Shown: positions 9,152 to 17,883, numbered from the stretch's first letter. The stretch: 46,241 nt of DNA from an uncultured Lamprocystis sp. (GCF_903933125.1 NZ_CAIZIZ010000473.1:1-46241), one strand, 5' to 3'. Numbers and translations: made by a program. Notes: generated from the sequence alone by a model not told the origin.

Positions 9152-10009
9152 TCACTGGCCCTGTGGCGGGGGCGGTGCCTGCTCCAGGCCGCCGGCATCG
9201 GGCATGACTGGGGGTGCCATCGGGACCGGCCCCTCCTGATAGCCGCCATATCCCGGATAGCCGCCTTGAGGACCATAGCCATAGCCGCCCTGGGGCATCT
9301 GTCCGCGCGGACCCATCGGTGGCATGGGGCCGTTCATGCCCGGCATGCCGGGGCCGCCGCGGCCGAAGACCGCCCGCGCCGCTTCCACTTGTTCGGGAGT
9401 CAGTTCATCAATGGTCTTGCGGTACTTATCGAATTGTTCCTGGGCGGCCTTATAGCGTTGTTCGGCTTCGGCCCAGGGCGGGGACTCCGGCATCTCGATC
9501 CCGCGCTCGGCGGCGCGCGTGCGCATTTCCTGCCAATGCGCTTCCCGGGCGGCCTTGCGTTCTTCCGGAGTCATCTTCTGCATTTTTTCGCGCATGGCCT
9601 CCCGCTGGGCGCGCATCGCGTTCATCTCCTCGGGCGTCATCCCGGCGCCGTGCGGCGGCATCTCGGGCATCCGCGGCAGGTCGGACCCGGCCGTCGCGCC
9701 GGCCCAGGGCGGTGTTGCGGGCAAGTCCACGCCGATCTCGGCCGCCCGCGCGCGCAATTCCTCGTAGCGTTTGGCGCGTTCCGCGTCCATTTCCGCGCGG
9801 CGGGCCTCGGACTTGGCGCGGGCCGCGTCCATCGGGCTCGGCGCGGCAGCGGGCGCTGGAGTGGCGGCAGGTGTTTGGGCAACCGGGGCCGGAGCGGCCG
9901 GCGGCACGGCCTGCGCCGCGGGTGGTTGATCCGCCCGCACACCCTGGCTCAGGGCCAGGGTGAGTACGGCCGCGGACGCGATTGACAGGACTCGGGGGAT
10001 AGCGAACAT
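9152..10009 (-). CDS. Secreted Pro/Met/Gly-rich protein with duplicated motif
   Basis: A 285-aa protein with a Sec signal peptide (about residues 1-27, ending VRADQ), so periplasmic or surface located. An Ala/Pro linker (28-60) leads to a charged helical region. A motif of about 20 residues occurs twice, at 84-103 and 161-180, each with RAAE and ending PPWA. Helical Met/Glu-rich stretches with TPEE lie between and after the copies. The C-terminus (215-285) is Gly/Met/Pro/Tyr-rich and low in complexity. ATG 10009 is chosen because it opens a proper signal peptide and has GGAG upstream. Divergent from the phosphomannomutase across 95 nt that must hold both promoters. It may be a CpxP/Spy-like or metal-binding envelope protein, but I cannot assign it. 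Confidence 0.75.
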   Translation of the reverse strand: MFAIPRVLSIASAAVLTLALSQGVRADQPPAAQAVPPAAPAPVAQTPAATPAPAAAPSPMDAARAKSEARRAEMDAERAKRYEELRARAAEIGVDLPATPPWAGATAGSDLPRMPEMPPHGAGMTPEEMNAMRAQREAMREKMQKMTPEERKAAREAHWQEMRTRAAERGIEMPESPPWAEAEQRYKAAQEQFDKYRKTIDELTPEQVEAARAVFGRGGPGMPGMNGPMPPMGPRGQMPQGGYGYGPQGGYPGYGGYQEGPVPMAPPVMPDAGGLEQAPPPPQGQ

Positions 10010-10104
10010 GCTGAGGTCTCCAAGAGTGTTTGCGAACCTGAACGTGCCCGCCCGCGGGCGGTAACCGTCCTCGCCGTAAGGTAAGGGCACCAGCGAGGTT
10101 TTTC

Positions 10105-11589
10105 ATGTCTATCGGCGATCTGATGAACGAGAGCGGGGTTGGATTCGGGACCAGCGGCGCGCGCGGACTCGCGGCGGCGATGACCGACCAGGTCTGTTAC
10201 GCCTACACGGCCGGGTTCCTGGGCTATCTGCTTGCCGCGGGGGCCGTCCGGCCGGGTGTGGACGTCGGTCTGGCCGGCGACTTGCGCCCCAGCACCGGGC
10301 GCATCCTGGCCGCCTGCGCCCGCGCCGTTCGCGATCTGGGTTTTCAGCCGCGCTACTTCGGCCGCATCCCCAGCCCGGCGGTGGCGGCCTGGGGCATCGC
10401 TCACGCCTGTCCGTCGCTGATGGTGACCGGCAGTCATATTCCTGATGATCGTAACGGGATCAAGTTCAACCTGCCGACCGGCGAGGTGCTTAAAGCCGAC
10501 GAGGCGGGCATCCGTTCCCAAGTGGTGACCCTCCCGGCAGGGCTGTTCAACGCGGCCGGGGGGCTCGCGGATGGGGCGTCGTCCGCGCTGCCGATCGCGG
10601 AGTCGGCGGCCTATGATGCCTATGTGCGGCGCTATCTGGATTTTTTTCCGTCCGGCTGTCTCCATGGGTTGCGGGTCGGCAGTTATGAACACTCCAGCGT
10701 CGCGCGCGATGCTTACTGGGACATTCTGACCGGGCTGGGTGCCCAGGTAACCCGGCTGGGCTTGGCCGAGCGGTTCATTCCGGTCGATACCGAGGCGATC
10801 CGCCCAGAGGATGTGACCCTGGCCCGTGACTGGGCGGCGGGCGGGGCCTTTGATGCACTGGTCTCAGCGGACGGCGACGGCGACCGTCCGCTGGTGGCCG
10901 ACGCCACCGGTACCTGGCTGCGCGGCGACATCGCGGGGATCTTGTGTGCGCGCCAGCTCGGGGTCAGCGCGGTCGTGACCCCGGTGAGCAGCAACACCGC
11001 GGTGGAGCGCTGCGGCGCCTTTGCCCAGGTGTTGCGCACCCGCATCGGTTCGCCCTTCGTGATCGAGGGAATGCAGCAACTGCGGACCCAGGGGCTGGCC
11101 CCGGTAGCGGGTTACGAGGCTAACGGCGGATTCCTGCTGGAGACCCCGATCGTCTGCGACGGCCGCACCCTGGCCGCCCTGCCGACCCGCGACGCGGTCC
11201 TAGTCGCGCTCAGCATCCTCCAGGCCGCCGCGCAGCAGGGTCGGAGCCTGTCGGCGCTGGCCGATGATCTGCCCGCGCGTTTCACTCACAGCGACCGCAT
11301 CAGGGACTTCCCGACCGCGATCAGCCAGGCGCATATTGCCGCCCTGACCAGTGGTGATAGGGCGCATGACATCCATGCCGCGGAAGCGCTGTTTGGCCGC
11401 CATTTCGGCCCGGTGTCCGGGATTGATTACACCGACGGACTGCGCATCACCTTCACCAGCGGGGAGATCGCCCACCTGCGCCCGTCCGGGAATGCGCCTG
11501 AGCTGCGTGCTTATACCGAGGCGGAGAGCCCGGAGCGGGCGGCGCGGATGAACGCCATCTGTCTGGAGGTGTTGGGGGGATGGCGGTGA
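10105..11589 (+). CDS. Phosphomannomutase/phosphoglucomutase family enzyme
   Basis: An alpha-D-phosphohexomutase (494 aa) interconverting hexose 1- and 6-phosphates for exopolysaccharide or LPS sugar nucleotides. All four family elements are visible: the active-site serine loop TGSHIPDDRNG (Ser112), the metal loop DGDGDR (near residue 255), the sugar-binding loop GYEANGG (near 337) and the phosphate-binding loop RPSGNAPELR near the C-terminus. The serine loop has Ile for the usual Asn/Tyr (TxSHNP). A GAGG lies 6 nt before ATG 10105. Which sugar is preferred cannot be told from sequence, and no polysaccharide genes are adjacent. Confidence 0.88.
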   Translation: MSIGDLMNESGVGFGTSGARGLAAAMTDQVCYAYTAGFLGYLLAAGAVRPGVDVGLAGDLRPSTGRILAACARAVRDLGFQPRYFGRIPSPAVAAWGIAHACPSLMVTGSHIPDDRNGIKFNLPTGEVLKADEAGIRSQVVTLPAGLFNAAGGLADGASSALPIAESAAYDAYVRRYLDFFPSGCLHGLRVGSYEHSSVARDAYWDILTGLGAQVTRLGLAERFIPVDTEAIRPEDVTLARDWAAGGAFDALVSADGDGDRPLVADATGTWLRGDIAGILCARQLGVSAVVTPVSSNTAVERCGAFAQVLRTRIGSPFVIEGMQQLRTQGLAPVAGYEANGGFLLETPIVCDGRTLAALPTRDAVLVALSILQAAAQQGRSLSALADDLPARFTHSDRIRDFPTAISQAHIAALTSGDRAHDIHAAEALFGRHFGPVSGIDYTDGLRITFTSGEIAHLRPSGNAPELRAYTEAESPERAARMNAICLEVLGGWR

Positions 11590-11613
11590 CCGTGAAAGTG
11601 ACCTGGCGATCTT

Positions 11614-11705
11614 GTGGGAGCGGCCTCCGGCCGCGATGGGGCCATCGTGAACTCCGACGCTGCGAGATCCGGCGAGCCCCCATCGCGGCCGGAGGCCGCT
11701 CCCAC
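11614..11705. repeat. Long inverted repeat with perfect 28-bp arms
   Basis: Positions 11614-11641 and 11678-11705 are exact reverse complements separated by 36 nt. Each arm contains its own GC-rich palindrome (GCGGCCTCCGGCCGC). REP/BIME-like and probably also a strong transcriptional block after the mutase gene. Confidence 0.85.
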
Positions 11706-11791
11706 GGGCGATGCCCATCGTGTGGGTGTGCCATCGTCTTCAACGCCGAACGCGCGGCGTGCCGCAGCGTTGTCAGAGGACTTTGAAGACC

Positions 11792-12010
11792 ATGGTCGAG
11801 CGTCGGATCAAACACGAGATCAAGACCTGCCCGCGCTGCGGTCGGGTGTTCGAGTGCAAGCTCAACAATCCGGTGCACTGTGAGTGCGCGGGGGTGCACT
11901 TGTCTGAAGAGACCCTGCTGCGCATTCAGGAGCAGTATCGCGACTGTCTGTGCCTGAGTTGCCTGACCGCGCTGGCGGCGGGAGCGTCTGAGTATAGCCT
12001 TCGCACGTGA
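11792..12010 (+). CDS. Cysteine-rich CWC-type zinc-ribbon-like protein
   Basis: A 72-aa protein with CPRCGRVFECK, then HCEC, then CLCLSC: at least seven cysteines in a pattern like the Cys_rich_CWC family, presumably a metal-binding knuckle. Function of the family is unknown. ATG 11792 is preceded by AGAGGA at 11775 and GAAG closer in. It stands alone between the 28-bp inverted repeat and a REP-like hairpin. Confidence 0.7.
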   Translation: MVERRIKHEIKTCPRCGRVFECKLNNPVHCECAGVHLSEETLLRIQEQYRDCLCLSCLTALAAGASEYSLRT

Positions 12011-12033
12011 TATCCGGACATGGCCTTGGCGTA

Positions 12034-12056
12034 GGGGCGGGTTTGAAACCCGCCCC
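12034..12056. repeat. REP-like palindrome, possible terminator
   Basis: GGGGCGGGTTT (12034-12044) and AAACCCGCCCC (12046-12056) form a perfect 11-bp stem directly after the CWC gene. The flanking GTAGGGGCG start resembles the palindromes at 12259 and 44221. Confidence 0.75.
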
Positions 12057-12089
12057 AACATCCGGTTAAACCGCAACCACATTGGGAAA

Positions 12090-12247
12090 CGTAATCATTC
12101 TCGTCGATCGGGTTTCGATTCGCTACGTCGTCTGGGGCGCGGGACCAACGCATCGTTGCGATGCTTGCAAAGCAAGGACCGTGAAACGACGCGGTGCGAG
12201 AGAATCCTGGGCGGCACGATAACCTCGATTACAACAACGACAACGAC
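12090..12247 (+). repeat. GTCGTT-ended intergenic element, copy B
   Basis: The right end CGATTACAAC-(AACGAC)2 is at 12226-12247. The left end is degenerate, beginning at GTAATC (12091). Inside are the family blocks GGTTTCGATTCGCTACGTCG, GCATCGTTGCGATGCTTGCAA and GAAACGACGCGGTGCGA. The same blocks occur on the opposite strand in copy D and partly in copies A and E. Confidence 0.75.
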
Positions 12248-12258
12248 CGAGGCGCCTG

Positions 12259-12284
12259 TTAGGGCGACTGAAGTCGCCCCTACA
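12259..12284. repeat. REP-like palindrome abutting element B
   Basis: TAGGGCGACT pairs with AGTCGCCCCTA across a 2-nt turn, with one bulged C. It is nearly identical to the palindrome at 44221-44248, so both belong to one family. It lies between element B and the 3' end of the HEPN gene. Confidence 0.7.
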
Positions 12285-12296
12285 CGTCAAATCACC

Positions 12297-12737
12297 TTAA
12301 GTCGCCGCTGTTCCAGCACCTGCCAGCCAGTGCGCCACGTCTCGAACGAATGCACCGAGGTCCGCGGGGATCTGCTGAAGGTGGTCGTAGACCTGGCTAA
12401 CGTCGAGTTCGAGGTAGCCGTGGACCAGGATGTTGCGGAAGCGACCAAAGCCCCGCAGACGGGCGCGGGTGTGGGCAGAAATGACACCGGTTTCCAAAAG
12501 TGCGTTCAGACCCTGCTCATTAGTTTCCGGAAAGCGGTCGAAGTGTCCGGCGAGGATGTGGTTGGTAATGTCCAATGCCGCCTCTGCCGCGAGTTGGATG
12601 CCGCGCTCGGCGGCCCAGTGGATGCGGAAATCGGCGATGAATGCCTCGCGAGGGATCGCCGCCAAGGGCTCCAGCCGGCGAATGGTCTCGTCGAGTTTTT
12701 TCAGGCGTTGTTCGACGACGCGGGGTTCCAGTGTCAC
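12297..12737 (-). CDS. hepT: HEPN-domain toxin of a HepT/MntA pair
   Basis: A 146-aa all-helical HEPN (DUF86-like) protein, a predicted RNA-cleaving toxin. The family catalytic motif RX4HXY is intact as RNILVHGY: Arg101, His106, Tyr108. In the studied Shewanella pair, the tyrosine of this motif is the residue the antitoxin AMPylates to silence the toxin. The start is GTG 12737, because its GTGA overlaps the stop of the upstream nucleotidyltransferase gene (12734-12736); longer in-frame extensions would run antisense to nothing recognisable and through that gene. An RNase role is inferred from the family. Confidence 0.88.
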   Translation of the reverse strand: MTLEPRVVEQRLKKLDETIRRLEPLAAIPREAFIADFRIHWAAERGIQLAAEAALDITNHILAGHFDRFPETNEQGLNALLETGVISAHTRARLRGFGRFRNILVHGYLELDVSQVYDHLQQIPADLGAFVRDVAHWLAGAGTAAT

Positions 12738-13144
12738 GCTGATGTCCGCCGTGCACAGAGCGCGCTGAATTGGATCCGGCGACGGTAGGCGGAGTCCTGG
12801 TAGTCGCGCATGGCGGCAAGTTCGAAGCGATTGACCAGCGATTGATCGCGGGTGAATAACAGGTGTCCGGACTTGATGACCTGGAACTTGAGTACGGGGC
12901 CGGCCTGGTGGAGATCGATCAGGTCGACCGCGTCGGTGGCAATGAGGTCGGTGATGTCGGCGCCCAGTGCCAGCAGGCGCCGCAAGCTCAGTGGTTGCGC
13001 CGCCAGCACCGCGAGATCGAGATCGCGCGGGTTCCGGCAGGTGGGGTCCGTTTGGGAGCCGAAACAATAGCCGGCCACCAGGTCCGGCGCATCGCGCAGG
13101 AGCGTGGTCAGTCTCGTGAAATCGGTGTCGTCCAGTTTGCGCAT
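12734..13144 (-). CDS. mntA: MNT-type nucleotidyltransferase antitoxin
   Basis: A minimal nucleotidyltransferase of 136 aa. The polymerase-beta-like motif GS-x10-DxD is complete (Gly29-Ser30, Asp41, Asp43), with a likely third acidic residue at Asp77 in VDLIDL. MntA antitoxins AMPylate the HEPN toxin on its RX4HXY tyrosine. It is the first gene of the pair and is translationally coupled to hepT. The pair sits between element B and the exonuclease gene, an accessory position. Confidence 0.88.
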   Translation of the reverse strand: MRKLDDTDFTRLTTLLRDAPDLVAGYCFGSQTDPTCRNPRDLDLAVLAAQPLSLRRLLALGADITDLIATDAVDLIDLHQAGPVLKFQVIKSGHLLFTRDQSLVNRFELAAMRDYQDSAYRRRIQFSALCARRTSA

Positions 13145-13244
13145 CGGGGATAGGTCGGTTGCCGACGTTGAACCAGGCCGACGCTGGCCAAGTCGTCAGA
13201 GTACGCCAGGCGCCGCCCGGTCTCAACCCGTCAGCCGGCCCGAC

Positions 13245-13922
13245 TCACCAGAGGAACTCCTTGAGCGGCAGCCCCTGGCCGTTGTCACGGTAAGCCGCTT
13301 GGGCCAGGAAGAGTTCGGCGGCGGCCAGGGCGTCGCTGAGCGCGTTGTGGGCGCCGTAACGCGGCAGGTTGAAGCGCTCGCCGAGTGAGTGCAGACGCAG
13401 ATCCGACGCCTTGAAGGCGGTTTGGCGCCGCTCGAAGGTCCGGTGGGCAAGCACCTGGGTATCCACGACCTGCACCGGTAACCCACCGCCCCACAATCGG
13501 CGGCAGGCGTTGCCCAGGAAACCGCATTCGATGCTGGCGTGGTGGGCGATCAGGACCTTGCCTGCCAGGACGTCCAGCAGTTCGGTCATCACGTCGATGA
13601 GTTCCAGGCCGCGGGCGGATTGGTCGTCCGTAATCTGATGGATCACGGCGCTGGCTTCCGGAATGGAACGGTCGATCCGCACCACACGGTGGCAGGTGCT
13701 GCTCAGATCGATGCGATTGCCGTGCAAGACGACATAGCCGACGCTCAGGATCAGATCGCGGGACGCATCCAGTCCGGTCGTCTCCAGGTCGATCGCCACA
13801 AAGTCGGTGGTCCGATAGTCCTGGCCCTTGGGCGGCAGCGGCCGCGCCAGATAGTCACGCAGCGGACAGGGCAGGGTCCGCCGCAACTGCCAGCGTCGGC
13901 GCCAGTCGAGCGCGGACAGCAC
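13245..13922 (-). CDS. DEDDh 3'-5' exonuclease, DNA polymerase III epsilon-like
   Basis: A 225-aa exonuclease domain protein. Seen: the first motif AIDLETTGLD (Asp/Glu pair), a second motif HHASIECGFL and a third motif AHNALSDALAA with the DEDDh His and Asp. In the second motif Glu stands where DnaQ has Asp (NxxFD), a conservative change. About 40 N-terminal residues precede the exonuclease fold. The GTG start 13922 lies 11 nt after the stop of the DUF294 gene, with AAGGCG as ribosome site, so it is the last gene of the symporter operon. Similar exonuclease/DUF294/symporter associations recur in gammaproteobacteria, but the role in that setting is unclear; this is not the housekeeping DnaQ. 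Confidence 0.85.
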   Translation of the reverse strand: MLSALDWRRRWQLRRTLPCPLRDYLARPLPPKGQDYRTTDFVAIDLETTGLDASRDLILSVGYVVLHGNRIDLSSTCHRVVRIDRSIPEASAVIHQITDDQSARGLELIDVMTELLDVLAGKVLIAHHASIECGFLGNACRRLWGGGLPVQVVDTQVLAHRTFERRQTAFKASDLRLHSLGERFNLPRYGAHNALSDALAAAELFLAQAAYRDNGQGLPLKEFLW

Positions 13923-13933
13923 GCCCCGGCGCC

Positions 13934-15799
13934 TTAGGTGAATCGGCCAGTCTGGTAACGCTGCCCAAGCGCCTCCTGCATCCTGTCGATCAGGATGAAG
14001 GCGTCCTTCAGATGTCCGCGTTCCAGGGGTGAGAGTTCGTCCGGGGAGACGAAATTGTCGGCCTTTTCACCTCGGCGCAGTTGTGCGGCCTGGTGGCGCA
14101 TGCGCAGGGTTCCGATGAACTCTGCCGCGTCGGTCAGATTGGCGGCACCCTCGCGGCTCAGTGCACCGTTTTCGGCCGCGGTGCGCAGTCGCTCCAGGGT
14201 GTTGGTTTCGGTGATGCCGCTGGACAGGGCATAGACCCGCGCCAGATCGATGATGGGCACGGTGCCCCGGTGCTTGATATCGAAGGTCTGATCGTGATCA
14301 CCGCCGTGGATCAGCACAAAGTTGCGGAAGAAGCCGAGCGGCGGTCGATGCTGGATGGCGTTCGCGGTCAGATAGGCGATGAAGATCCGGCTGTTCTTCG
14401 ACAAGCGCAGGACTTGGTCGTGGATCTCCTCGAACATGCCCTCCGGGTCATAGACCGGCCGCAGGTCGAAGAAGACGCTGCACAGCATCAAGGCCATGGG
14501 GTCGGGGCGCTGAATCCAGGTGTTGAAATATTTCTTCCATAAACGCAATGGTTGGCGCCATTTGGGGTTCCTGGCCATGACATCGCCCGGGCAATAGATG
14601 TAGCCGCAGGCATTGAGTCCGTCGTTGACCATGCCTGCCAGTGTAGCGAAATAGGCGTCGTCTTCCGGTTTCATGTGGTCGGCGATCAGCAGCGCATTGT
14701 CTTGATCGGAGTGAGCGGACTGCTCGCGCCGGGCCTGGGAGCCCCCGACCATCCAGGCGTAGGGGACCGGCGGGGGGCCTAACTCCGCCTCGGCGAACTC
14801 GATCAGGCGCAGGGTAATCGCGTCGTTGATGGCGCTGATCGCCTGGCCGACCTGATCCGCGGTGGCACCGCTGCTCACCAGATGCACCTGCAACTCGCCC
14901 AACTTGGTGCTGATCTGCACCAGGGTGTCCAGGTCGCGGGCGCGATGCACGTCGCCGACCAGATAGACGGCGTTGGCGCTCTGGACGCGGGTCAAGTCCG
15001 TGGTCGAGAGAATGCCGACGACGCGGCCGTGCTCCATCACCGGCAGGTGGTGGACATTGAGCCGGGTCATGGTGATCAGCGCCTGAAAGCCCAGGGTCTC
15101 GGCATCGACCGTTTGCAGCCGTTCGGTCATGATCTCGCGGACCGGCCGGTCGTAGGACAGTCCCGCGGCGATACAGCGGCGGCGCAGATCCCGATCCGTG
15201 ATCATGCCGGCGAGCCGTTCGCCGTCCATGATCAGCAGGGAGGATGACTGAAGCTCGGACATGAGCTGCGCCGCTTTGCGAATACTGGTCTCCGGGGCCG
15301 CGGGAACGAGGATGCGATTGACCAGGCGGCCGACGTTCACCGTCATCAGACCGGAGCCCGCGGCCGGGGTCTCGATCATGGCGTCCAGGGCGCGCCGCAG
15401 CCGGTTGGTCGCCGATTGCTCGAAGTGTTCGGCGAAGTCCGTATGCTGCTCGCGCAGGGTCTGGAGGTCCTCGCAGGGCAGCAGGTAGAACAGCGCATCC
15501 TCGGCCGCGTTGCCGCGAATGCTGGGGTCGTTCTCGTCTGGTGCGCAGGGCTTGGCCCACAGGTCGCCCTCGGCCAGCTTGCCGACCAGGTCGCCCTGGG
15601 GGTCACGCAACTCCACGGCCCCGCGGCGCACGATGTAGAGATACGGCTGATCCGCATCCTCCGGAGGGAAGGCGCTGCCGCGGCGCAGGTAGCGCACCGA
15701 GAGCCGTTTCGGCAAACGCTCCAGGGTTTCCGCCGGGAGCTTGTCGAAGGGTGGGTGGTTGGCCAGGAATTCCTGAATCTCAACGAGTTCAACGTCCAC
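13934..15799 (-). CDS. cNMP-binding/CBS/DUF294 nucleotidyltransferase signalling protein
   Basis: A 621-aa cytosolic sensor. An N-terminal cyclic-nucleotide-binding-like domain (about 10-135) is followed by a CBS pair (about 155-275, with ITDRDLRRR and VGILSTTDL), a DUF294 nucleotidyltransferase domain (GGSQARREQ at 352-360, catalytic-type Asp365 and Asp367) and a DUF294 C-terminal helical domain to about 610. It resembles the GlnD nucleotidyltransferase half. The GTG start 15799 has AAGAGGG 7 nt upstream and begins 11 nt after the symporter gene stop. Context suggests it controls carbon-substrate uptake or acetate metabolism; the target is unknown. Confidence 0.88.
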   Translation of the reverse strand: MDVELVEIQEFLANHPPFDKLPAETLERLPKRLSVRYLRRGSAFPPEDADQPYLYIVRRGAVELRDPQGDLVGKLAEGDLWAKPCAPDENDPSIRGNAAEDALFYLLPCEDLQTLREQHTDFAEHFEQSATNRLRRALDAMIETPAAGSGLMTVNVGRLVNRILVPAAPETSIRKAAQLMSELQSSSLLIMDGERLAGMITDRDLRRRCIAAGLSYDRPVREIMTERLQTVDAETLGFQALITMTRLNVHHLPVMEHGRVVGILSTTDLTRVQSANAVYLVGDVHRARDLDTLVQISTKLGELQVHLVSSGATADQVGQAISAINDAITLRLIEFAEAELGPPPVPYAWMVGGSQARREQSAHSDQDNALLIADHMKPEDDAYFATLAGMVNDGLNACGYIYCPGDVMARNPKWRQPLRLWKKYFNTWIQRPDPMALMLCSVFFDLRPVYDPEGMFEEIHDQVLRLSKNSRIFIAYLTANAIQHRPPLGFFRNFVLIHGGDHDQTFDIKHRGTVPIIDLARVYALSSGITETNTLERLRTAAENGALSREGAANLTDAAEFIGTLRMRHQAAQLRRGEKADNFVSPDELSPLERGHLKDAFILIDRMQEALGQRYQTGRFT

Positions 15800-15810
15800 G
15801 CTGATCCCTC

Positions 15811-17604
15811 TTAGGATTGCACAACGGATTGAGCGGCTTTGGGTAAGCGGATCTCGTCCACCAACTGCTGGATTGCCTGCGGGGGTTCGGCGGTCAGGCG
15901 CGAGACCGCATAGGCAACGGCGAAGTTGATGGCCGCACCCAGGGCGCCGAACGCCTCCGGGGAGATCCCCAGGAACCAATTGTCCGGGAGATTGGCGGCC
16001 ATCTCGGTCCCCTTGACGAAGAACCAGCCTTTGAACCAGAAGATGTAGGTGAGGGTCGAGAGCAGACCCGCCAGCATCCCGAGAATGGCCCCGATCCGGT
16101 TGGTGCGCCGATCGAAGATACCCAGCATCAAGGTTGGGAACAGGGATGCCGCGGCCAGGCCGAAGGCCAGCGCCACCACTTCCGCGGCGAAGCCGGGCGG
16201 GTTGATACCCAGGTAGCCGGCGACGACGATGGCGGCAGCCATCGCGATCCGCCCCGCCAGCAGTTCGGTCCGTTCCGAACAGGCCGGCAGGATCATGCCC
16301 TTCAGGAGATCGTGCGAGATGGCCGAGGCGATGGCGAGGAGAACACCGGCAGCGGTGGAGAGTGCCGCGGCCAGGCCGCCGGCCACCACCAAGGCGATCA
16401 CCCAATCGGGCAGATGAGCAATCTCCGGGTTGGCGAGGACCATGATGTCATTATCGATCGCGGTCAGTTCATTGCCTTTCCAGCCAAAGCCCGCGGCCTG
16501 AACGGCGAATGCCGGGTTCTGGTCATTGTAGTATTGGATGCGGCCGTCGCCATTGCGGTCCTGCCACTCCAGCAGCCCGGTGGTACGCCAGCGGTTCATC
16601 CAGTCCGGGACCTGAGCGATTTCGATGTTGGCCGAGAGTTCCCCGACCGGGCCGGTCTGGATGGTCTGCGTGAGATTCAGTCGCGCCATGGCGCCGATCG
16701 TCGGTGCGGCGGTGTAGAGGACGGCGATGAACAGGAGCGCCCAACCCGCGGAGGAGCGTGCATCCGCCACCCGTCGTACGGTAAAAAACCGGACGATGAT
16801 ATGGGGGAGCCCGGCGGTGCCGATCATGAGCGAGAGCGTCAGCAGGAATAGGTTGAGGGTATTGTCTTTCTGCGCCGTGAAGGCGCTGAACCCGAGTTCG
16901 GTGACGACCTGATCGAGTTTATTGAGCAGGGACAGACCGCCGTCGGCACCGTCGCGCAGATACTCCGCGCCCAGGCTGAACTGGGGCACGGCGGTATCGG
17001 TGAGTTGCAGTGAGATGAACACCGCCGGGACGGTGTAGGCGAAGACCAGCACGCAATACTGGGCGATCTGCGTGTAAGTAATGGCCTTCATGCCGCCCAT
17101 GACGGCATAGAGTAAGACGATGCCCATGCCGATATAGACGCCGATTTCGAGTTCGACCTCGAACAGTCGCGAGAAGGCGACACCGACGCCCTTCATCTGG
17201 CCGATCACGTAGGTGACGGAGATGACGATCAGGCAAATGACGGCGACCAGTCGGGCCGTCTGGGAATAGTAGCGTTCGCCGATGAACTCCGGCACCGTGA
17301 ACTTGCCGAACTTGCGCAAATAAGGCGCGAGCAGCAGGGCGAGCAGCACATAGCCGCCGGTCCATCCCAGCAGGTACGCCGAGGCGTCATAACCCGCGAA
17401 GGCGATCAGACCGGCCAGCGAGATGAAGGAGGCGGCGGATATCCAGTCAGCGGCGGTCGCCAGTCCGTTGGCGATCGGGTGAACACGCTGGCCGGCCACA
17501 TAGAAATCGCGTGTGGATCTGGCGCGTGACCAGAAGGCGATGGCGATGTAGACCGCCACCGAACCACCGACGATGAGCCACAGCCAAATCTGTAATGATG
17601 TCAT
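15811..17604 (-). CDS. Large subunit of a sodium:solute symporter (VC_2705-type)
   Basis: A 597-aa sodium:solute symporter with about 13-14 membrane segments. SSS hallmarks include RSTRDFYVAGQRV near the N-terminus, ATAADWISAASFISLAG and [15 protein letters not shown]. It is longer than ActP because of an extended soluble loop (roughly 330-385, containing DRNGDGRIQYYND, which resembles an EF-hand calcium loop). The gene follows a DUF4212 small subunit, the arrangement of the two-subunit subfamily next to DUF294/CBS proteins. The likely substrate is a short organic acid, which is not proven. Confidence 0.88.
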   Translation of the reverse strand: MTSLQIWLWLIVGGSVAVYIAIAFWSRARSTRDFYVAGQRVHPIANGLATAADWISAASFISLAGLIAFAGYDASAYLLGWTGGYVLLALLLAPYLRKFGKFTVPEFIGERYYSQTARLVAVICLIVISVTYVIGQMKGVGVAFSRLFEVELEIGVYIGMGIVLLYAVMGGMKAITYTQIAQYCVLVFAYTVPAVFISLQLTDTAVPQFSLGAEYLRDGADGGLSLLNKLDQVVTELGFSAFTAQKDNTLNLFLLTLSLMIGTAGLPHIIVRFFTVRRVADARSSAGWALLFIAVLYTAAPTIGAMARLNLTQTIQTGPVGELSANIEIAQVPDWMNRWRTTGLLEWQDRNGDGRIQYYNDQNPAFAVQAAGFGWKGNELTAIDNDIMVLANPEIAHLPDWVIALVVAGGLAAALSTAAGVLLAIASAISHDLLKGMILPACSERTELLAGRIAMAAAIVVAGYLGINPPGFAAEVVALAFGLAAASLFPTLMLGIFDRRTNRIGAILGMLAGLLSTLTYIFWFKGWFFVKGTEMAANLPDNWFLGISPEAFGALGAAINFAVAYAVSRLTAEPPQAIQQLVDEIRLPKAAQSVVQS

Positions 17605-17616
17605 GGCAGCGATTCC

Positions 17617-17883
17617 TCAGTCCTGGTGGATCTCGAATTTCTTGTCGAGCCAATGCATGGCCAAGGCGTATACGAAGATCAGCAGAATGAAGCAGTAGAT
17701 CGCCCCCTGCTGAGCAAACCAGAGGCCGAGCGGATATCCGCCGAGTCTGATCGCATTCAGCGGATGGACCAGGAGAATGCCGAATCCGAAGGAGCAGGTG
17801 AACCAGCAGATCAGCAGGATGGTGACCAGTCGCAGATTCGCCCTCCAATAGGCGTAACGATGCTCGGGTGTCATGGGTGTCAT
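17617..17883 (-). CDS. Small subunit (DUF4212) of the sodium:solute symporter
   Basis: An 88-aa membrane protein with two hydrophobic segments (about 19-43 and 54-77) and the family N-terminus HRYAYWRANLRL. It is partner of the large symporter subunit 12 nt downstream. GGAG lies 10 nt before ATG 17883; the in-frame ATG at 17874 is the alternative. First gene of the run ending in the exonuclease. Confidence 0.88.
   Translation of the reverse strand: MTPMTPEHRYAYWRANLRLVTILLICWFTCSFGFGILLVHPLNAIRLGGYPLGLWFAQQGAIYCFILLIFVYALAMHWLDKKFEIHQD

Noticed and set aside
12156-12788. Plus-strand frame of 210 codons through element B and antisense to hepT
   Set aside because: The poly-Thr start is the AACGAC array and the rest is antisense to the HEPN gene, which has intact catalytic motifs.
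12738-13226. N-terminal extension of the HEPN gene to 309 residues
   Set aside because: The extension is antisense-like, Arg/His/Pro-rich, and lies in another frame of the nucleotidyltransferase gene. The GTGA overlap at 12734-12737 fixes the start.
15800-16405. N-terminal extension of the DUF294 protein to 823 residues
   Set aside because: It overlaps the symporter gene in another frame and has Arg/Gly/Pro-rich nonsense composition; GTG 15799 has a good ribosome site.
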